NCBI GenBank assembly: GCA_030834165.1
Contig: JAURFU010000007.1
Span: 1 to 53,406 of the forward strand
Direction of reading: 5' to 3'
Length of the DNA: 53,406 nucleotides
Origin: Verrucomicrobiota bacterium
GTDB lineage: Bacteria > Verrucomicrobiota > Verrucomicrobiia > Opitutales > UBA953
Every line of letters begins with the position of its first letter. The stretch's first letter is position 1. Positions 7,725 to 16,448 of the stretch are shown here, piece after piece. The position numbers and the translations under genes are program-made. The notes beneath the pieces were generated by a model. It did not search any database, was not told where the DNA came from, and saw only the letters and a program-made list of their open reading frames with translations.

Positions 7725-9877
7725 GCGAGGGAAGCGTTGAGTTGGATGACGGACGGGCAACGGCGGAGGAGCTGCGGATCCCGCGTGGCCACCAGCAAGG
7801 TCCAGGGACGCTCCGGCGCCATGACGAGGTCGATGAGCCGGCTGGTGTTTTCCGGATCCATGCCGTCGAGGAACTCGTCGATGACGAGGAGGCGAGGACG
7901 GTGAAGGAGCGCCCGGGCGATCAGGAGACGGTTACGCTGGCGGCTGGAAAGCGGCAACCCGCCGGTGACGAGTTTCGTGGAAATACCGTCCGGCAGCGCG
8001 AGGATATCCGCCAGCAGGCCGACCTCCTGCAAGGCGGTCTGCACCTGCCCGAGGGTGATGTCCGGTCGGCCGAGACGGAGGTTGTCCATCAGCGAGGCGC
8101 TGAGGATGTCCTGCGTGCGGAGCACCATCGCCTGGCAGCGGTAGGCTTCGAGGTCCCAGGAACGCAGGTCAAGGCCGTCGACGAGGATGGAACCGGCGGT
8201 CGGTTCGCGCATCGCCGCGATGAGGTCGATCAAGGTGCTGCAACCGCTGCCCTGCGCGCCCGCCAGCGCCACGCGGGCCCCCGGCGCCACCCGGAAGCTC
8301 TTGCCGCCCAGGAGTTCGCGTGAGCCGGGATAAGCGAAGGAGACCTCGCGCAGTTCCACGGAGACGCCGGCCGGATCGCCCGCGGGGATCTCGCCGCCTT
8401 CGCGGTCGGTCTCGAAGTCGACGAGGTGACCGAGCTTGTCGACCGCGGCGAGGGCGTCGTACCAGGCTTCGAACTGCTTGCCGAGCTTGGCGAACGAAGC
8501 CACCACCACGCTGACGATGAGCTCGCTGGCGACCAGCTGGCCGAGCGTGAGCTGCTGGCTGAGCACGAGGCCTCCTCCGACGATCAGCAAGGCGGCCGTG
8601 GCGAGCACTTCGAGCGTCAGCAGGCCGACGATCTGGCGCATCAGCACGCGGAAATGCCAGGCGCGCGCCTCGAGATAATCCCGGGCGAGCTCATCGGTCC
8701 GGGCGCCGGCGAGCGCGAGGCCGGAAGGACCCTTGAACAGACGCGGATAACGGGCGACCTCTTCGAGCCAGCCGACGGCGGCGTACTTGCTGCGCGACTC
8801 GGCGAGGCTGGAGGCGATCGCGCCCCGGCCCAGGACATAGACCACGAAGGCCAGCCCGAGCAGGGTCACGAACATGTAGGCGAGCAGGAACGGGTGGTAA
8901 AAGCCGAGCACCACGAGACCGACCACGGCCCCGACGACGATGTTGATGCCGTTGAGAAGGAGCATCGCGGAGCTCTTCTGCACCGTGACGACGTCGAGGA
9001 AACGGTTGACCATCTCCGGGGCGTGCAAGCCGTCGAAGGCCTGCGTGCGCACGCGCGGCAGCCGCCACGCCAGGTCGGCGGCGAGCCGCACGAAGATCCG
9101 GCGCTGGATGTGTTCGGCGACGACGTATTGGAGACCGCGGATGATGGCGGAAAGCACCAGGCAGCCCGTGAGCGCGAGGGTGATGAAGATGAGCGCCTGC
9201 TGGAAGGGCGTCGACTGGGTGCCGAAGGCCAGGTTGCCGACGACGCCGTTGATGGCCAACGGCAGGGCGAGGTAGAGCAGGCCGGTGACGAGGCTGAAGA
9301 TCAGGATCGTGGCGATGTCGGAGGCTTCCGGGCGCATCAGCCCGAACAACCGGTTGATCGGTCCGGGATGGTGGTCGTGGTGATGTTCGTTCTCGTCGCG
9401 TCCTTTGAGCCCCTCGGCCGGCATGGCCGGGGAGACGAAGGCCGCTTCCACCTCGGACTGGGCCGAGGCCAAGCCGAGTTTCTGCACCAGCGCCGTGCGG
9501 CTGACGACATAGGTGCTTTCATCTCCGTCGAAGGCCGCGATGCGTTCGCGGAAAAGACCGCCGCCGACGACCACTGTCCAACCCTTCCCAGGAGTATGGA
9601 TGATCAGAGGCAACGAAGCCCGGGCCTGCCAAAGCGCCGAGGCGAGAGTCATGCGGCACACGTCAGCCTTGAGCCCGGCGGAAGGCAGGGAGGCCGCGAC
9701 CCGCTCGAGCGGTTCTTCCGCCGCGTGCGCGGAAAGCGACCCGCCGATCCGGGCGGTGTCAGGGGTCAGCCCCGCCTGGCGGGCAAGGAAGCCGATCAGC
9801 CGAAGCTCAAGGGCGTGAGCTTCTGCAGGACCAAGGGTCGACGACGAAGAACTTCCCGCATTCTTGGAGTCAGCCAT
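7721..9877 (-). CDS. ABC exporter, type 1 secretion type, with degenerate nucleotide-binding site
   Basis: 718 residues from ATG 9877. Order: N-terminal domain (about 1-150) placed like a C39-peptidase-like domain but without a catalytic Cys, a His-rich linker (HHHDHH), a transmembrane domain with five or six helices (about 180-460), and an ATPase domain. The ATPase is unusual. Walker A reads GAQGSGCST, with Cys instead of the essential Lys (codon TGC seen directly). The signature reads LSSRQ rather than LSGGQ. The H-loop position is Arg (ATRDP). Walker B LLVIDE and a Q-loop Gln remain. By family it powers export through HlyD and TolC, but the missing Lys predicts weak or no ATP hydrolysis unless it pairs with another ATPase. 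First gene of the exporter operon. Confidence 0.9.
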   Translation of the reverse strand: MADSKNAGSSSSSTLGPAEAHALELRLIGFLARQAGLTPDTARIGGSLSAHAAEEPLERVAASLPSAGLKADVCRMTLASALWQARASLPLIIHTPGKGWTVVVGGGLFRERIAAFDGDESTYVVSRTALVQKLGLASAQSEVEAAFVSPAMPAEGLKGRDENEHHHDHHPGPINRLFGLMRPEASDIATILIFSLVTGLLYLALPLAINGVVGNLAFGTQSTPFQQALIFITLALTGCLVLSAIIRGLQYVVAEHIQRRIFVRLAADLAWRLPRVRTQAFDGLHAPEMVNRFLDVVTVQKSSAMLLLNGINIVVGAVVGLVVLGFYHPFLLAYMFVTLLGLAFVVYVLGRGAIASSLAESRSKYAAVGWLEEVARYPRLFKGPSGLALAGARTDELARDYLEARAWHFRVLMRQIVGLLTLEVLATAALLIVGGGLVLSQQLTLGQLVASELIVSVVVASFAKLGKQFEAWYDALAAVDKLGHLVDFETDREGGEIPAGDPAGVSVELREVSFAYPGSRELLGGKSFRVAPGARVALAGAQGSGCSTLIDLIAAMREPTAGSILVDGLDLRSWDLEAYRCQAMVLRTQDILSASLMDNLRLGRPDITLGQVQTALQEVGLLADILALPDGISTKLVTGGLPLSSRQRNRLLIARALLHRPRLLVIDEFLDGMDPENTSRLIDLVMAPERPWTLLVATRDPQLLRRCPSVIQLNASLA

Positions 9878-9993
9878 GAGGCCATAAATCGTTGGGTGTC
9901 CGACAAGATGCAAATCAAACCCGACGAAAAAATCGTCGCCAAGGACGAAGCCCCGCGACCCATTTAAGATGCCCTATGGCATCCATAGGAAGT

Positions 9994-10734
9994 TCAGCGC
10001 AACAGGGCCTGGACGTCGGCCTTGATGGCGTCCGTCCAGATCTGGTAACCCTTCTCATTCGGGTGAAGGAGATCCGGCATGATGGCCTTGGAGAGCGTGC
10101 CGTCGGCTTCGAGGAACTTGGCGCCCACGTCGAGGAAGAAGACCTTCTGTCCGTCGGCGAAGCCCTTCACGATGGCGTTGGTCGCCTCGTTCTGCTGACG
10201 GAACTTGTCGTCCTTGTTCGCGCCACGGGGGAAGATGCCGAGGACGAGGATCTTGGCGTCAGGGCACTTCTTGCGCAGCTGGCCGACGATGGCCTTGATG
10301 CCCTCGGCGGTCTGCTCGGCGGCGCACTGGTAGACGGCGCCGTCGAGTTCCTTCTGGGGACGGCCCTGGTGGCCGGTATTGTTCGTGCCGATCATCAGCA
10401 CGATCGCCTTCGGCTTGAGTCCGTCGAAGTTGCCATGCTCGAGGCGCCAGAGGACGTGCTCGGTGCGGTCACCGCCGATGCCGAAGTTCGCGGCCTTGAG
10501 GGGAGCCCAGTGCTTCTCCCAGACGGCCTTGCCCTTCCCTTCCCATCCGTGAGTGATCGAGTCACCCAGGAAGACCAGCTGCGCCTCACCTTTCTTCGAG
10601 ATCTCGTTGAAGCTTTCATGACGCTTCTCCGTGCCCGGATGCAGCACCGGTTGGACGGCGTAGTGGGAGGACAAAGATGCGCAGCCGGAAAGCAGGCAGG
10701 TGAACGCAGCGAGGGAAGCGAGGCGGGAGATCAT
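9994..10734 (-). CDS. SGNH/GDSL-family hydrolase, lipoprotein
   Basis: 246 residues. A lipoprotein signal ends in LLSGC (C18). The four SGNH blocks are present: GDSIT with nucleophile S59, the GIGGD glycine block, the GTNN oxyanion block, and DLLHPN with catalytic Asp and His. The family includes PAF-acetylhydrolase-like and carbohydrate esterases; in polysaccharide-degrading bacteria such lipoproteins often remove acetyl groups from glycans. The substrate cannot be told from sequence. It is divergent from the next gene, with about 150 bp between them. Confidence 0.9.
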   Translation of the reverse strand: MISRLASLAAFTCLLSGCASLSSHYAVQPVLHPGTEKRHESFNEISKKGEAQLVFLGDSITHGWEGKGKAVWEKHWAPLKAANFGIGGDRTEHVLWRLEHGNFDGLKPKAIVLMIGTNNTGHQGRPQKELDGAVYQCAAEQTAEGIKAIVGQLRKKCPDAKILVLGIFPRGANKDDKFRQQNEATNAIVKGFADGQKVFFLDVGAKFLEADGTLSKAIMPDLLHPNEKGYQIWTDAIKADVQALLR

Positions 10735-10885
10735 GGGGTTTGGGGAAACCTACTCCATCCGACGAGGCTGGCAAGCCCCGGCCCGGTTGTCGGCATCTTT
10801 ATCCAAAAGCACCATTGTGGTGTCTTTTCAGGCTAAGCCCATAAAATCCTCTTCCCTGCGTCCCGACCCATGCCAGCGTCGGAGC

Positions 10886-11536
10886 GTGAGCAAATCTTTG
10901 AAGATCTTCATCGCCGTCTTGGTATTGGGCATCACCGCCCTCGGATACATGCTGACGCGTCAATCCGCCAAGCCTGCCTGGGATGGAGGCCCCCTGCTCG
11001 CCAAGGCCGAGCAGTCGCTCGAAGGGCTGCCGGCCAAGGAAGCCGAAGCCATCCGGGCCCTCCTTGTCTCCACCGGCCAGGCCCGCTACGAGGATCGCAC
11101 CAGCGCCTGGATGAAATCCTCCTTGAAGGACGAGCTGATGCCGGTGGCCGATTACGCGGTGGCCAGCCTCCGGGCGATGGCGGCAACCGGCGACGACGAA
11201 GCCATGTGGTATCTCCACTTCGTGCTCACGCAGCGCGTCGCGACCGGAGACGAAGGTTTCGAGTGGCTGGAGAAATCCGCCAAGCTCGGCTATCCGCGGG
11301 CGGTCTTTGACGTGACCAGCAAGAAACTTAAGAACGACCCGGCAAAGCTCCGTGCCGCGATGGAAAGCATGTCCAGGCAAGAGAACGACGCCGGACTCCA
11401 AGCGCTCTACTGGTTCGCCTTCGGCCACGAGAAAGGTCAGGACGGCCTGCCCAAGGATACGGCCAAGGCGGAAGACTACCGCAGGCGAGCCAAGGCCCTG
11501 GGCGACAAACTCCGTCCCCCTGCTTCCTCGAAGTAA
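10886..11536 (+). CDS. Membrane-anchored Sel1/TPR-like protein
   Basis: 216 residues from GTG 10886, just after GGAG (10881-10884). It opens with one hydrophobic helix (IFIAVLVLGITALGYML) that could be an anchor or uncleaved signal. The rest is helical, with Sel1-like pairs: GDEGFEWLEKSAKLGYPRA and ALYWFAFGHEKGQDGLPK followed by AEDYRRRAKALGD. Sel1 repeats are protein-interaction solenoids; no enzyme signature is seen. Open frame continues upstream to 10700, but the promoter-like gap and the signal favour 10886. It converges on the next gene with a 3-bp gap. Confidence 0.7.
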   Translation: MSKSLKIFIAVLVLGITALGYMLTRQSAKPAWDGGPLLAKAEQSLEGLPAKEAEAIRALLVSTGQARYEDRTSAWMKSSLKDELMPVADYAVASLRAMAATGDDEAMWYLHFVLTQRVATGDEGFEWLEKSAKLGYPRAVFDVTSKKLKNDPAKLRAAMESMSRQENDAGLQALYWFAFGHEKGQDGLPKDTAKAEDYRRRAKALGDKLRPPASSK

Positions 11537-11539
11537 GCC

Positions 11540-12811
11540 TTACTTCGCCTCGGGCAGGGCGTAATAAGCGAACTCCGCGAAGAAGAACTCCGCCATGTTG
11601 AGCTTGGCGTACTCGTAATGCCTCACGGCCTTCAGGACAGCCGGACGGGCTGACGTCTCCCCGGCCAAGGCGACGATCGCCGCGGCCGCCAAGGGGTGAC
11701 GCATCCAAGTGGCTTCGTAATTCTTACGGGGTCCGCGCTTCTTGGAGTCGACGATCTTGGCCAGGCGCTCGGCCTCCGCCTGCGTCGGCTGCGGAAACCA
11801 GGTCGGATGGGCCGCCCGCCAGTCCGCGGTGCCGAAGAAACCTTGGTCGGCGTTGTCGAACTTCGCGTGGGTGTCGACCGAAGCCAGCGCGCGTCCGGCG
11901 GTGACGGCGAGGCCCCTGCGATAGGCGGCCCGGGTGGCGGCATCCGCCTCGACGGAAGCCAGACGGGCCAGCCCCGCCTGCGTGCCGACGTAGATCCAGA
12001 ACTGGTTCTTTTCCAGGCTCGGGATGAAACCGAGGTCGCGCGGGCAGCCCAAGGCGCAGATCTCCCGCCGCGTCTCCGCCGAACCCGTCGGCTTCTCCTC
12101 CAGCGCCCGTCGATATCGCTCCAGCCAGACGGCGTCGCCGGTCATCTCATAGGTGGCGCGCAAGATATGAAGATATCGTGCCGCATCGCGGAAATGCTCG
12201 CCCTTGAAACCACCGCGGAAACCGCCCTTGAAAGCACCGTCGCACGGCACCTTCCATCCATGCGACTCGAGCGCGCCGGCGACCTCGCGGACTTTCGCGA
12301 CGAACACCTCCCGCTCTGCGGCGGTCGGGATATCGCTCGCGAGATAGGCCTGCAGTCCAAGGAACCAAGGGTGCATCTGGTCGTCGGAACTCAGCGGGTA
12401 ATGACACCTGCCGTCGGAGCCGACGCCTCGGGCGACGAATCCGGGCACCTCCGAAACCGACGCGCACTTCAGCAGCCCCTGCGCGAGCTTACGGGCCTGC
12501 CCGCGGTCGGCTTCGGCGCCTGTGCGGCGCGCGCGTTCGACGACGGCATGGAGATACATGCCGGTGAACATGGGGCCGTTCTCGATCGGACTCCACCAGC
12601 CGATCGCGTTCGGGCGGCCCAGCCGGCAATCCTCAGGCGTGGGCAGTTCGCCGACGTAATCGCGCATGATACCATGCTCATCGACGAACCGACGCCAGGT
12701 CTCGGCATGCGCGCGTTCTACCGCCGGCTCGGTCTCGGCGGCGGCCACGGAGGCGATCGTCACCGCGAAGAGCGACCAGAGTCGGAAGAGCGTTCGCAGT
12801 CCGCGGGGCAT
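11540..12811 (-). CDS. Exported protein, putative alpha/alpha-barrel glycan-active enzyme
   Basis: 423 residues with a signal peptide (LFRLWSLFAVTIASVAAAE). Mostly alpha-helical, with aromatic and Gly-rich loops: WWSPIENGPMFTGMYL, GFVARGVGSDGRCHYPLSSD, and HPWFLGL. It is a clear distant paralogue of the protein at 40255-41520: both have a K/RCA-x-V-x-G-x-x-GFVAR core, then a DG...SS-x-DQ element and a Gly-Leu helix. Helical barrels with paired acidic loops are typical of unsaturated-uronyl hydrolases and related enzymes, but no family is recognised with certainty, so the activity is open. Neighbouring genes (SGNH hydrolase, xylanase) suit a glycan context. Confidence 0.65.
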   Translation of the reverse strand: MPRGLRTLFRLWSLFAVTIASVAAAETEPAVERAHAETWRRFVDEHGIMRDYVGELPTPEDCRLGRPNAIGWWSPIENGPMFTGMYLHAVVERARRTGAEADRGQARKLAQGLLKCASVSEVPGFVARGVGSDGRCHYPLSSDDQMHPWFLGLQAYLASDIPTAAEREVFVAKVREVAGALESHGWKVPCDGAFKGGFRGGFKGEHFRDAARYLHILRATYEMTGDAVWLERYRRALEEKPTGSAETRREICALGCPRDLGFIPSLEKNQFWIYVGTQAGLARLASVEADAATRAAYRRGLAVTAGRALASVDTHAKFDNADQGFFGTADWRAAHPTWFPQPTQAEAERLAKIVDSKKRGPRKNYEATWMRHPLAAAAIVALAGETSARPAVLKAVRHYEYAKLNMAEFFFAEFAYYALPEAK

Positions 12812-12860
12812 GCCTCATCTGAGGCCGCGGGGCCCGCCGTCGCAACCGGATTCCCCTTGT

Positions 12861-13784
12861 TCAGGCGACGAGGCCGAGGATCTCCTTCGCTCCGACGATT
12901 TCCTTCGACGCCGCGATGAGATGAGCCTTGAAGGCGGCGGCCAAGGGCGAGAGACGACGTCCGGAGGGGTGGACGATCTGCCAGCTGGACTGCAGCGGGA
13001 ACCCTTCGACGGGGAGCGTCACGAGTCCCGGATGGGACCCCTTGCGGATCGCGTGGGCCGACACGATCGCGATGCCCATGCCGCCGGCCACGGCCTCGAG
13101 GATGGCCTCGTTGCTGCCGAGCTCGAAGCGGACGGCGGGGTCGAAGCCGCGCTGGCGGAAATAATCATCGGCGGCGAGGCGCGTGCCCGAACCACGCTCG
13201 CGCGTGATGAAACGGACTTCGCCCAGATCCTTGAGCAGCACGGCGGAACGGCCCGCCAACGGATGATTGGCCGGCGCCACGAGGACGAGCGGGTTGGGAA
13301 GGAAGGCCGTCGCGCTCAGCGCGAGATCGGCCGGCGGACGCGACATGATGTAAAGGTCGTCGCTGTTCTGGCGGAGCCGGTCGATCACGCCGTCTCGGTT
13401 CAGCAGCACCATCGAAACGTCGACCCCAGGACGGGACGCACAGAACGACCCAAGCAGGCGCGGCGCGAAATACTGGGCGGTGTTGACCATCGAGACCTTG
13501 AGCAGGCCGCTTTCGCCGCCGCGCAAGGCCTGGATATTCTGCTCGAAGGCGTCCCATTCAACCTGCACGCCGCGCGCGGCCTTGGCCAGTTCGCGCCCGG
13601 CTTCGGTGAGGAAGACCTTACGGCCGATCACTTCATAGAGAGGCAGACCGACCGCTTCGGAGAGATCCCGCAGATGCACCGAGGCGGTCGGCTGGGTGAC
13701 GTTGGCCTCCTTGGCCGCTCCACTGATGCTGCCAGTCGAAACGAGGGCACGGAAAAGTTGGAGCTGGCGGAAGGTTACATTCAT
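12861..13784 (-). CDS. LysR-family transcriptional regulator (CbbR-like)
   Basis: 307 residues from ATG 13784 (MNVTFRQLQLF); the frame extends 15 codons upstream without family similarity. Winged helix-turn-helix at 1-60 (GSISGAAKEANVTQPTASVHLRDL), linker helix, then a periplasmic-binding-like effector domain (about 90-300). The FRQLQLFRALV start and QPTASVHL recognition helix are like CbbR/CmpR regulators of carbon fixation and bicarbonate uptake. It is divergent from the SbtA-type transporter 71 bp away, the usual arrangement for a LysR protein and its target. The effector is unknown. Confidence 0.9.
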   Translation of the reverse strand: MNVTFRQLQLFRALVSTGSISGAAKEANVTQPTASVHLRDLSEAVGLPLYEVIGRKVFLTEAGRELAKAARGVQVEWDAFEQNIQALRGGESGLLKVSMVNTAQYFAPRLLGSFCASRPGVDVSMVLLNRDGVIDRLRQNSDDLYIMSRPPADLALSATAFLPNPLVLVAPANHPLAGRSAVLLKDLGEVRFITRERGSGTRLAADDYFRQRGFDPAVRFELGSNEAILEAVAGGMGIAIVSAHAIRKGSHPGLVTLPVEGFPLQSSWQIVHPSGRRLSPLAAAFKAHLIAASKEIVGAKEILGLVA

Positions 13785-13797
13785 AGTATTAATGCTA
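13784..13797. promoter_or_regulatory. Inverted repeat at lysR start in the lysR/sbtA-like intergenic region
   Basis: Near-perfect inverted repeat TAGTATTAATGCTA (6 of 7 base pairs matching, the other a T/G pair) overlapping the first base of the LysR gene. The whole intergenic gap is AT-rich, unlike its neighbours. LysR proteins usually bind such dyads in the divergent promoter to repress themselves and activate the target. Binding is inferred. Confidence 0.4.
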
Positions 13798-13855
13798 AGT
13801 TTATTATTTTTAGAATAGCCTTTAACCAATTCAATGCCTGTCCATCGGTTTGGCG

Positions 13856-14821
13856 ATGCAAAAATTACTCGATCCTACCCTTCTATTCTTCGGTTTCGGC
13901 ATGTTCGCCGGCTTGGTTCGATCGAATCTCGAAATCCCCTCTCAAGCGTCTCGGATGCTTTGTCGGATGCTCCTGATTTCCTTGGGGCTGAAGGGGGGCT
14001 TCGCGCTCGCTAAGTCGGGCTTCGACCAAAGCGTCCTGACCGGACTGGGTTGCGCCATCCTGCTGGCGACCTTGGTGCCGATGCTCGGCTACCTCATCCT
14101 CCGCAAGTTCCTCCCGCCCTTCGACGCGATCGGGGTCGCGGCCAGCTTCGGATCGGTCAGCGCGGTAGCCTTCATCGCCGCGACCCAGCGCCTGGAAGAC
14201 GCCGGACTCGTCTTTGGCGGACATATGTCCGCCGCGATGGCGATCATGGAATCACCGGCCATCATCCTCGCGGTGATCGCCGCCGGGTTCCTGCGCAACC
14301 AGACGGGCGAAGCGACGACGCGCGGCATCAAGCCAGGCAAGATCCTGCACGAGTCGCTCACCGACGGGACCCAGATGCTGCTGCTCGGCTCGATGGTGAT
14401 CGGCTACGTCTCGGCCGAACCCGGTAAGGCCGTGCTGCAGCCGGTCTTCCTCGATCTGTTCAAATGCATCCTCGCGCTGTTCCTCTTGGACATGGGCCTC
14501 ATGGTCGCGCGTAATCTCGGCAAGGTTTCCTGGGGACAGGCCCCGGTGCTCGCCTATGCGGCGATCTCACCCTTCGCGCACGCCGCCCTCGCCCTGCTGC
14601 TCTGCCGCTGGCTTTCGATTCCTGCCGGCGACGGCGCCCTGCTGATGACGCTCGCGGCGAGCTCCTCTTTCATCGCGGTGCCCGCGGTCCTCAGGCTCGC
14701 GGTGCCCGAAGCCAATCCCTCCCTTTATTTCGGGCTCTCTCTTACGATCAACTTCCCGCTGAATCTCCTGGTCGGCATCCCGCTTTGGATCGAACTCGCT
14801 CGCCGATATCTGTCGCCCTGA
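13856..14821 (+). CDS. SbtA-like sodium-dependent bicarbonate transporter family protein
   Basis: 321 residues from ATG 13856 (TTG 13850 is an alternative two codons earlier). Integral membrane protein with about ten helices in two inverted halves; SLGLKGGFAL, GSVSAVAFIAATQ and MAIMESPAIILAV match the SbtA/DUF897 family. The second half ends with TLAASSSFIAVPAVLRLAVPEA, which mirrors the first-half substrate element. By family it takes up bicarbonate with sodium in cyanobacteria; in heterotrophs it may supply bicarbonate for carboxylation or move another anion. The divergent CbbR-like regulator supports a carbon-related role. No SbtB partner is beside it. Confidence 0.88.
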   Translation: MQKLLDPTLLFFGFGMFAGLVRSNLEIPSQASRMLCRMLLISLGLKGGFALAKSGFDQSVLTGLGCAILLATLVPMLGYLILRKFLPPFDAIGVAASFGSVSAVAFIAATQRLEDAGLVFGGHMSAAMAIMESPAIILAVIAAGFLRNQTGEATTRGIKPGKILHESLTDGTQMLLLGSMVIGYVSAEPGKAVLQPVFLDLFKCILALFLLDMGLMVARNLGKVSWGQAPVLAYAAISPFAHAALALLLCRWLSIPAGDGALLMTLAASSSFIAVPAVLRLAVPEANPSLYFGLSLTINFPLNLLVGIPLWIELARRYLSP

Positions 14822-14846
14822 GCGCACCTTCAGGAGACACGTCCGT

Positions 14847-15497
14847 TCAACGACGCAACCAACGGGAGATGAGCAGGACGAGACCAAGTCCCGCCCACTG
14901 AGCCAGCAGGAACGGCCCGATATCCGCCGGACGGATGCCGACGAAGGTATCAGTCAACCCGCGTGCGACCGTGGCCGCAGGATTCACGAAGAAGGTCGAT
15001 GAGGTCGCCCAGTATCCGGCGGTCACGGTGAGCGCGACGTAAGCAGGGAGTTTCGCATCCTGACGGGACGAAGCGACGCGGATAAGCATCAGGAGCACGA
15101 TGGTTCCGAGGAGTTCGCTGAGCCATAGGCCGGCGGAACTCCTGGGCTTGGCCGAGAACTGCAAGATCGCCTGACCGAACATGGCGTGTACCGCCCAGAC
15201 GCCGGCGATCGCCCCGGTGAACTGCGCTGACAGGTAGGCCGCGGCCTGCCGCGCTTCGGACGTGCCATCCGCCCAGCTCATGAGGGTTACGACCGGATTG
15301 AGATGCGCGCCCGACACCGGCCCGAAGAGGCTGATGATGACGTAGAGCGCGGCGCCGGTGGCGAGGCTGTTGGCAAGCAAGGCGACGGCCACGTTACCGC
15401 CGGCCAATGATTCGCCCATGACTCCGGAGCCGGCGACGGCGAGGAGCAGCAGGGCCGTGCCGAAGAACTCCGCGGCGATCCGTCGCTTCATGCTCAC
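14847..15497 (-). CDS. Aquaglyceroporin (MIP family) of the arsenic operon, AqpS-like
   Basis: 216 residues from GTG 15497; ATG 15491 is two codons in. Six membrane helices and the two half-helix motifs of MIP channels: GAHLNPV (NPA varied to NPV) and [10 protein letters not shown]. It follows arsC with a 4-bp GTGA overlap, so the two are co-translated. In rhizobial ars operons AqpS lets arsenite made by ArsC flow out of the cell in place of an ArsB/Acr3 pump. No ArsB or Acr3 gene is visible here, so the same downhill exit route is likely. Last gene of the minus-strand ars operon. Confidence 0.9.
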   Translation of the reverse strand: MSMKRRIAAEFFGTALLLLAVAGSGVMGESLAGGNVAVALLANSLATGAALYVIISLFGPVSGAHLNPVVTLMSWADGTSEARQAAAYLSAQFTGAIAGVWAVHAMFGQAILQFSAKPRSSAGLWLSELLGTIVLLMLIRVASSRQDAKLPAYVALTVTAGYWATSSTFFVNPAATVARGLTDTFVGIRPADIGPFLLAQWAGLGLVLLISRWLRR

Positions 15498-15937
15498 TTG
15501 GCGCGGGCGGAGGCTTCCTTCAGGCCCGCGGCATAAGCTTCGAAGACGAGCCTGATCTCATCACGCACGCGACGGAACTCCTCGCGGATCTCCTCCGGAG
15601 TGCCGGTGGCATGCGCGGGGTCCTTGAAGCCCCAGTGATAGCGGTTCAGCTGGCCAGGGAAGACCGGGCAGGCCTGGTCGGCGTTGCCACAGACGGTCAC
15701 GACGCTGGTGACAGGAACATTAAGGAATTCGGAAAGGTGCTTGGAGCGATGCGCGGAGGCGTCCAGGCCGATCTCTTTGAGGACCTCGATGGCCATGGGG
15801 TGGACATAGCCGGCCGGCTTCGAGCCGGCGCTGGCGACGTCGACGAGTCCGCCGACGGCGCGACGGAGGATGGCCTCCGCGAGGTGGCTCCGGCAGGAAT
15901 TACCGGTGCAAAGGATGAGGACGAGGGGTTTGCTCAT
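15494..15937 (-). CDS. arsC: Arsenate reductase, thioredoxin-coupled (low-molecular-weight phosphatase fold)
   Basis: 147 residues. The phosphate-loop motif CTGNSCR gives C10, C15 and R16. C83 and C90 lie in the [15 protein letters not shown] loop. The trio C10/C83/C90 is that of thioredoxin-dependent ArsC, which reduces arsenate to arsenite in the cytoplasm. It lies between the DUF6428 gene (15 bp upstream) and the aquaporin (4-bp overlap), in an operon divergent from arsR. Confidence 0.93.
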   Translation of the reverse strand: MSKPLVLILCTGNSCRSHLAEAILRRAVGGLVDVASAGSKPAGYVHPMAIEVLKEIGLDASAHRSKHLSEFLNVPVTSVVTVCGNADQACPVFPGQLNRYHWGFKDPAHATGTPEEIREEFRRVRDEIRLVFEAYAAGLKEASARAK

Positions 15938-15952
15938 GGGATTCAGGGAAAA

Positions 15953-16420
15953 TCAGCAGCAACCGCCGCCGGGCGTGCAGGCTTTCGGGATGCAGACATC
16001 AGGCGCGAGGCAATCGGCCTGCTTGGCGGCGAGGAGGAAGATCCGTTCGGCGCCTTCGACGACGGATCCGACGACGGGAAAAACCGTCAGGAAAGGGAAG
16101 TCGTGTTCGACCTCGAGAGGGACATCGGTCGCGCCGACAAGGGCGGCCCCGCGTTCGAGGATCTGCAGCGCCTTGGCGCAGCCGACGCGATGGTCGGTGT
16201 CATCCGCCGCCCAAAGCTGCAGACGAGCGGAGACGTCGGTACGGATGGTGCCGCCGCAGTCGATGTAACGCTTCTCGACGCGGGCGACTTCCGTGAGATG
16301 CAGATGGATCGGGGTCAGGCCGCCCGTCGGCAGGCGGAAACGCAGGCCGAGCCGGGGGCTCGCGGCCAACGCCTGACGAAAATCTCCGAGGCTCATCGGA
16401 GCGGGTTTTAGAAGTTGCAT
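15953..16420 (-). CDS. DUF6428-family protein of arsenic operons
   Basis: 155 residues from ATG 16420, where the conserved core begins. The segments LRFRLPTGGLTPIHLHLTEV, YIDCGGTIRTDV, LQLWAADDTDHR and KALQILE match the DUF6428 family often seen in ars operons. The C-terminus (ADCLAPDVCIPKACTPGGGCC) is unusually Cys-rich and could bind arsenite or a soft metal. First gene of the operon, 29 bp from divergent arsR, with the operator-like repeat at its start codon. The function of the family is not established. Confidence 0.8.
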   Translation of the reverse strand: MQLLKPAPMSLGDFRQALAASPRLGLRFRLPTGGLTPIHLHLTEVARVEKRYIDCGGTIRTDVSARLQLWAADDTDHRVGCAKALQILERGAALVGATDVPLEVEHDFPFLTVFPVVGSVVEGAERIFLLAAKQADCLAPDVCIPKACTPGGGCC

Positions 16421-16434
16421 ATGCTTTAGCGTAT
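16419..16434. promoter_or_regulatory. Putative ArsR operator
   Basis: Inverted repeat ATATGC-N4-GCGTAT in the 28-bp gap between the divergent DUF6428 and arsR genes, overlapping the DUF6428 start codon and followed by an AT-rich TATATATT stretch that could be the arsR -10 region. ArsR repressors bind such AT-rich dyads and leave on binding As(III). One arm base is mismatched. Confidence 0.5.
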
Positions 16435-16448
16435 ATATTGATTGCGGC

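Noticed and set aside
9968-9983. GATGCC/GGCATC hairpin as a terminator for the SGNH gene
   Set aside because: Only 6 bp with no T tract on either side.
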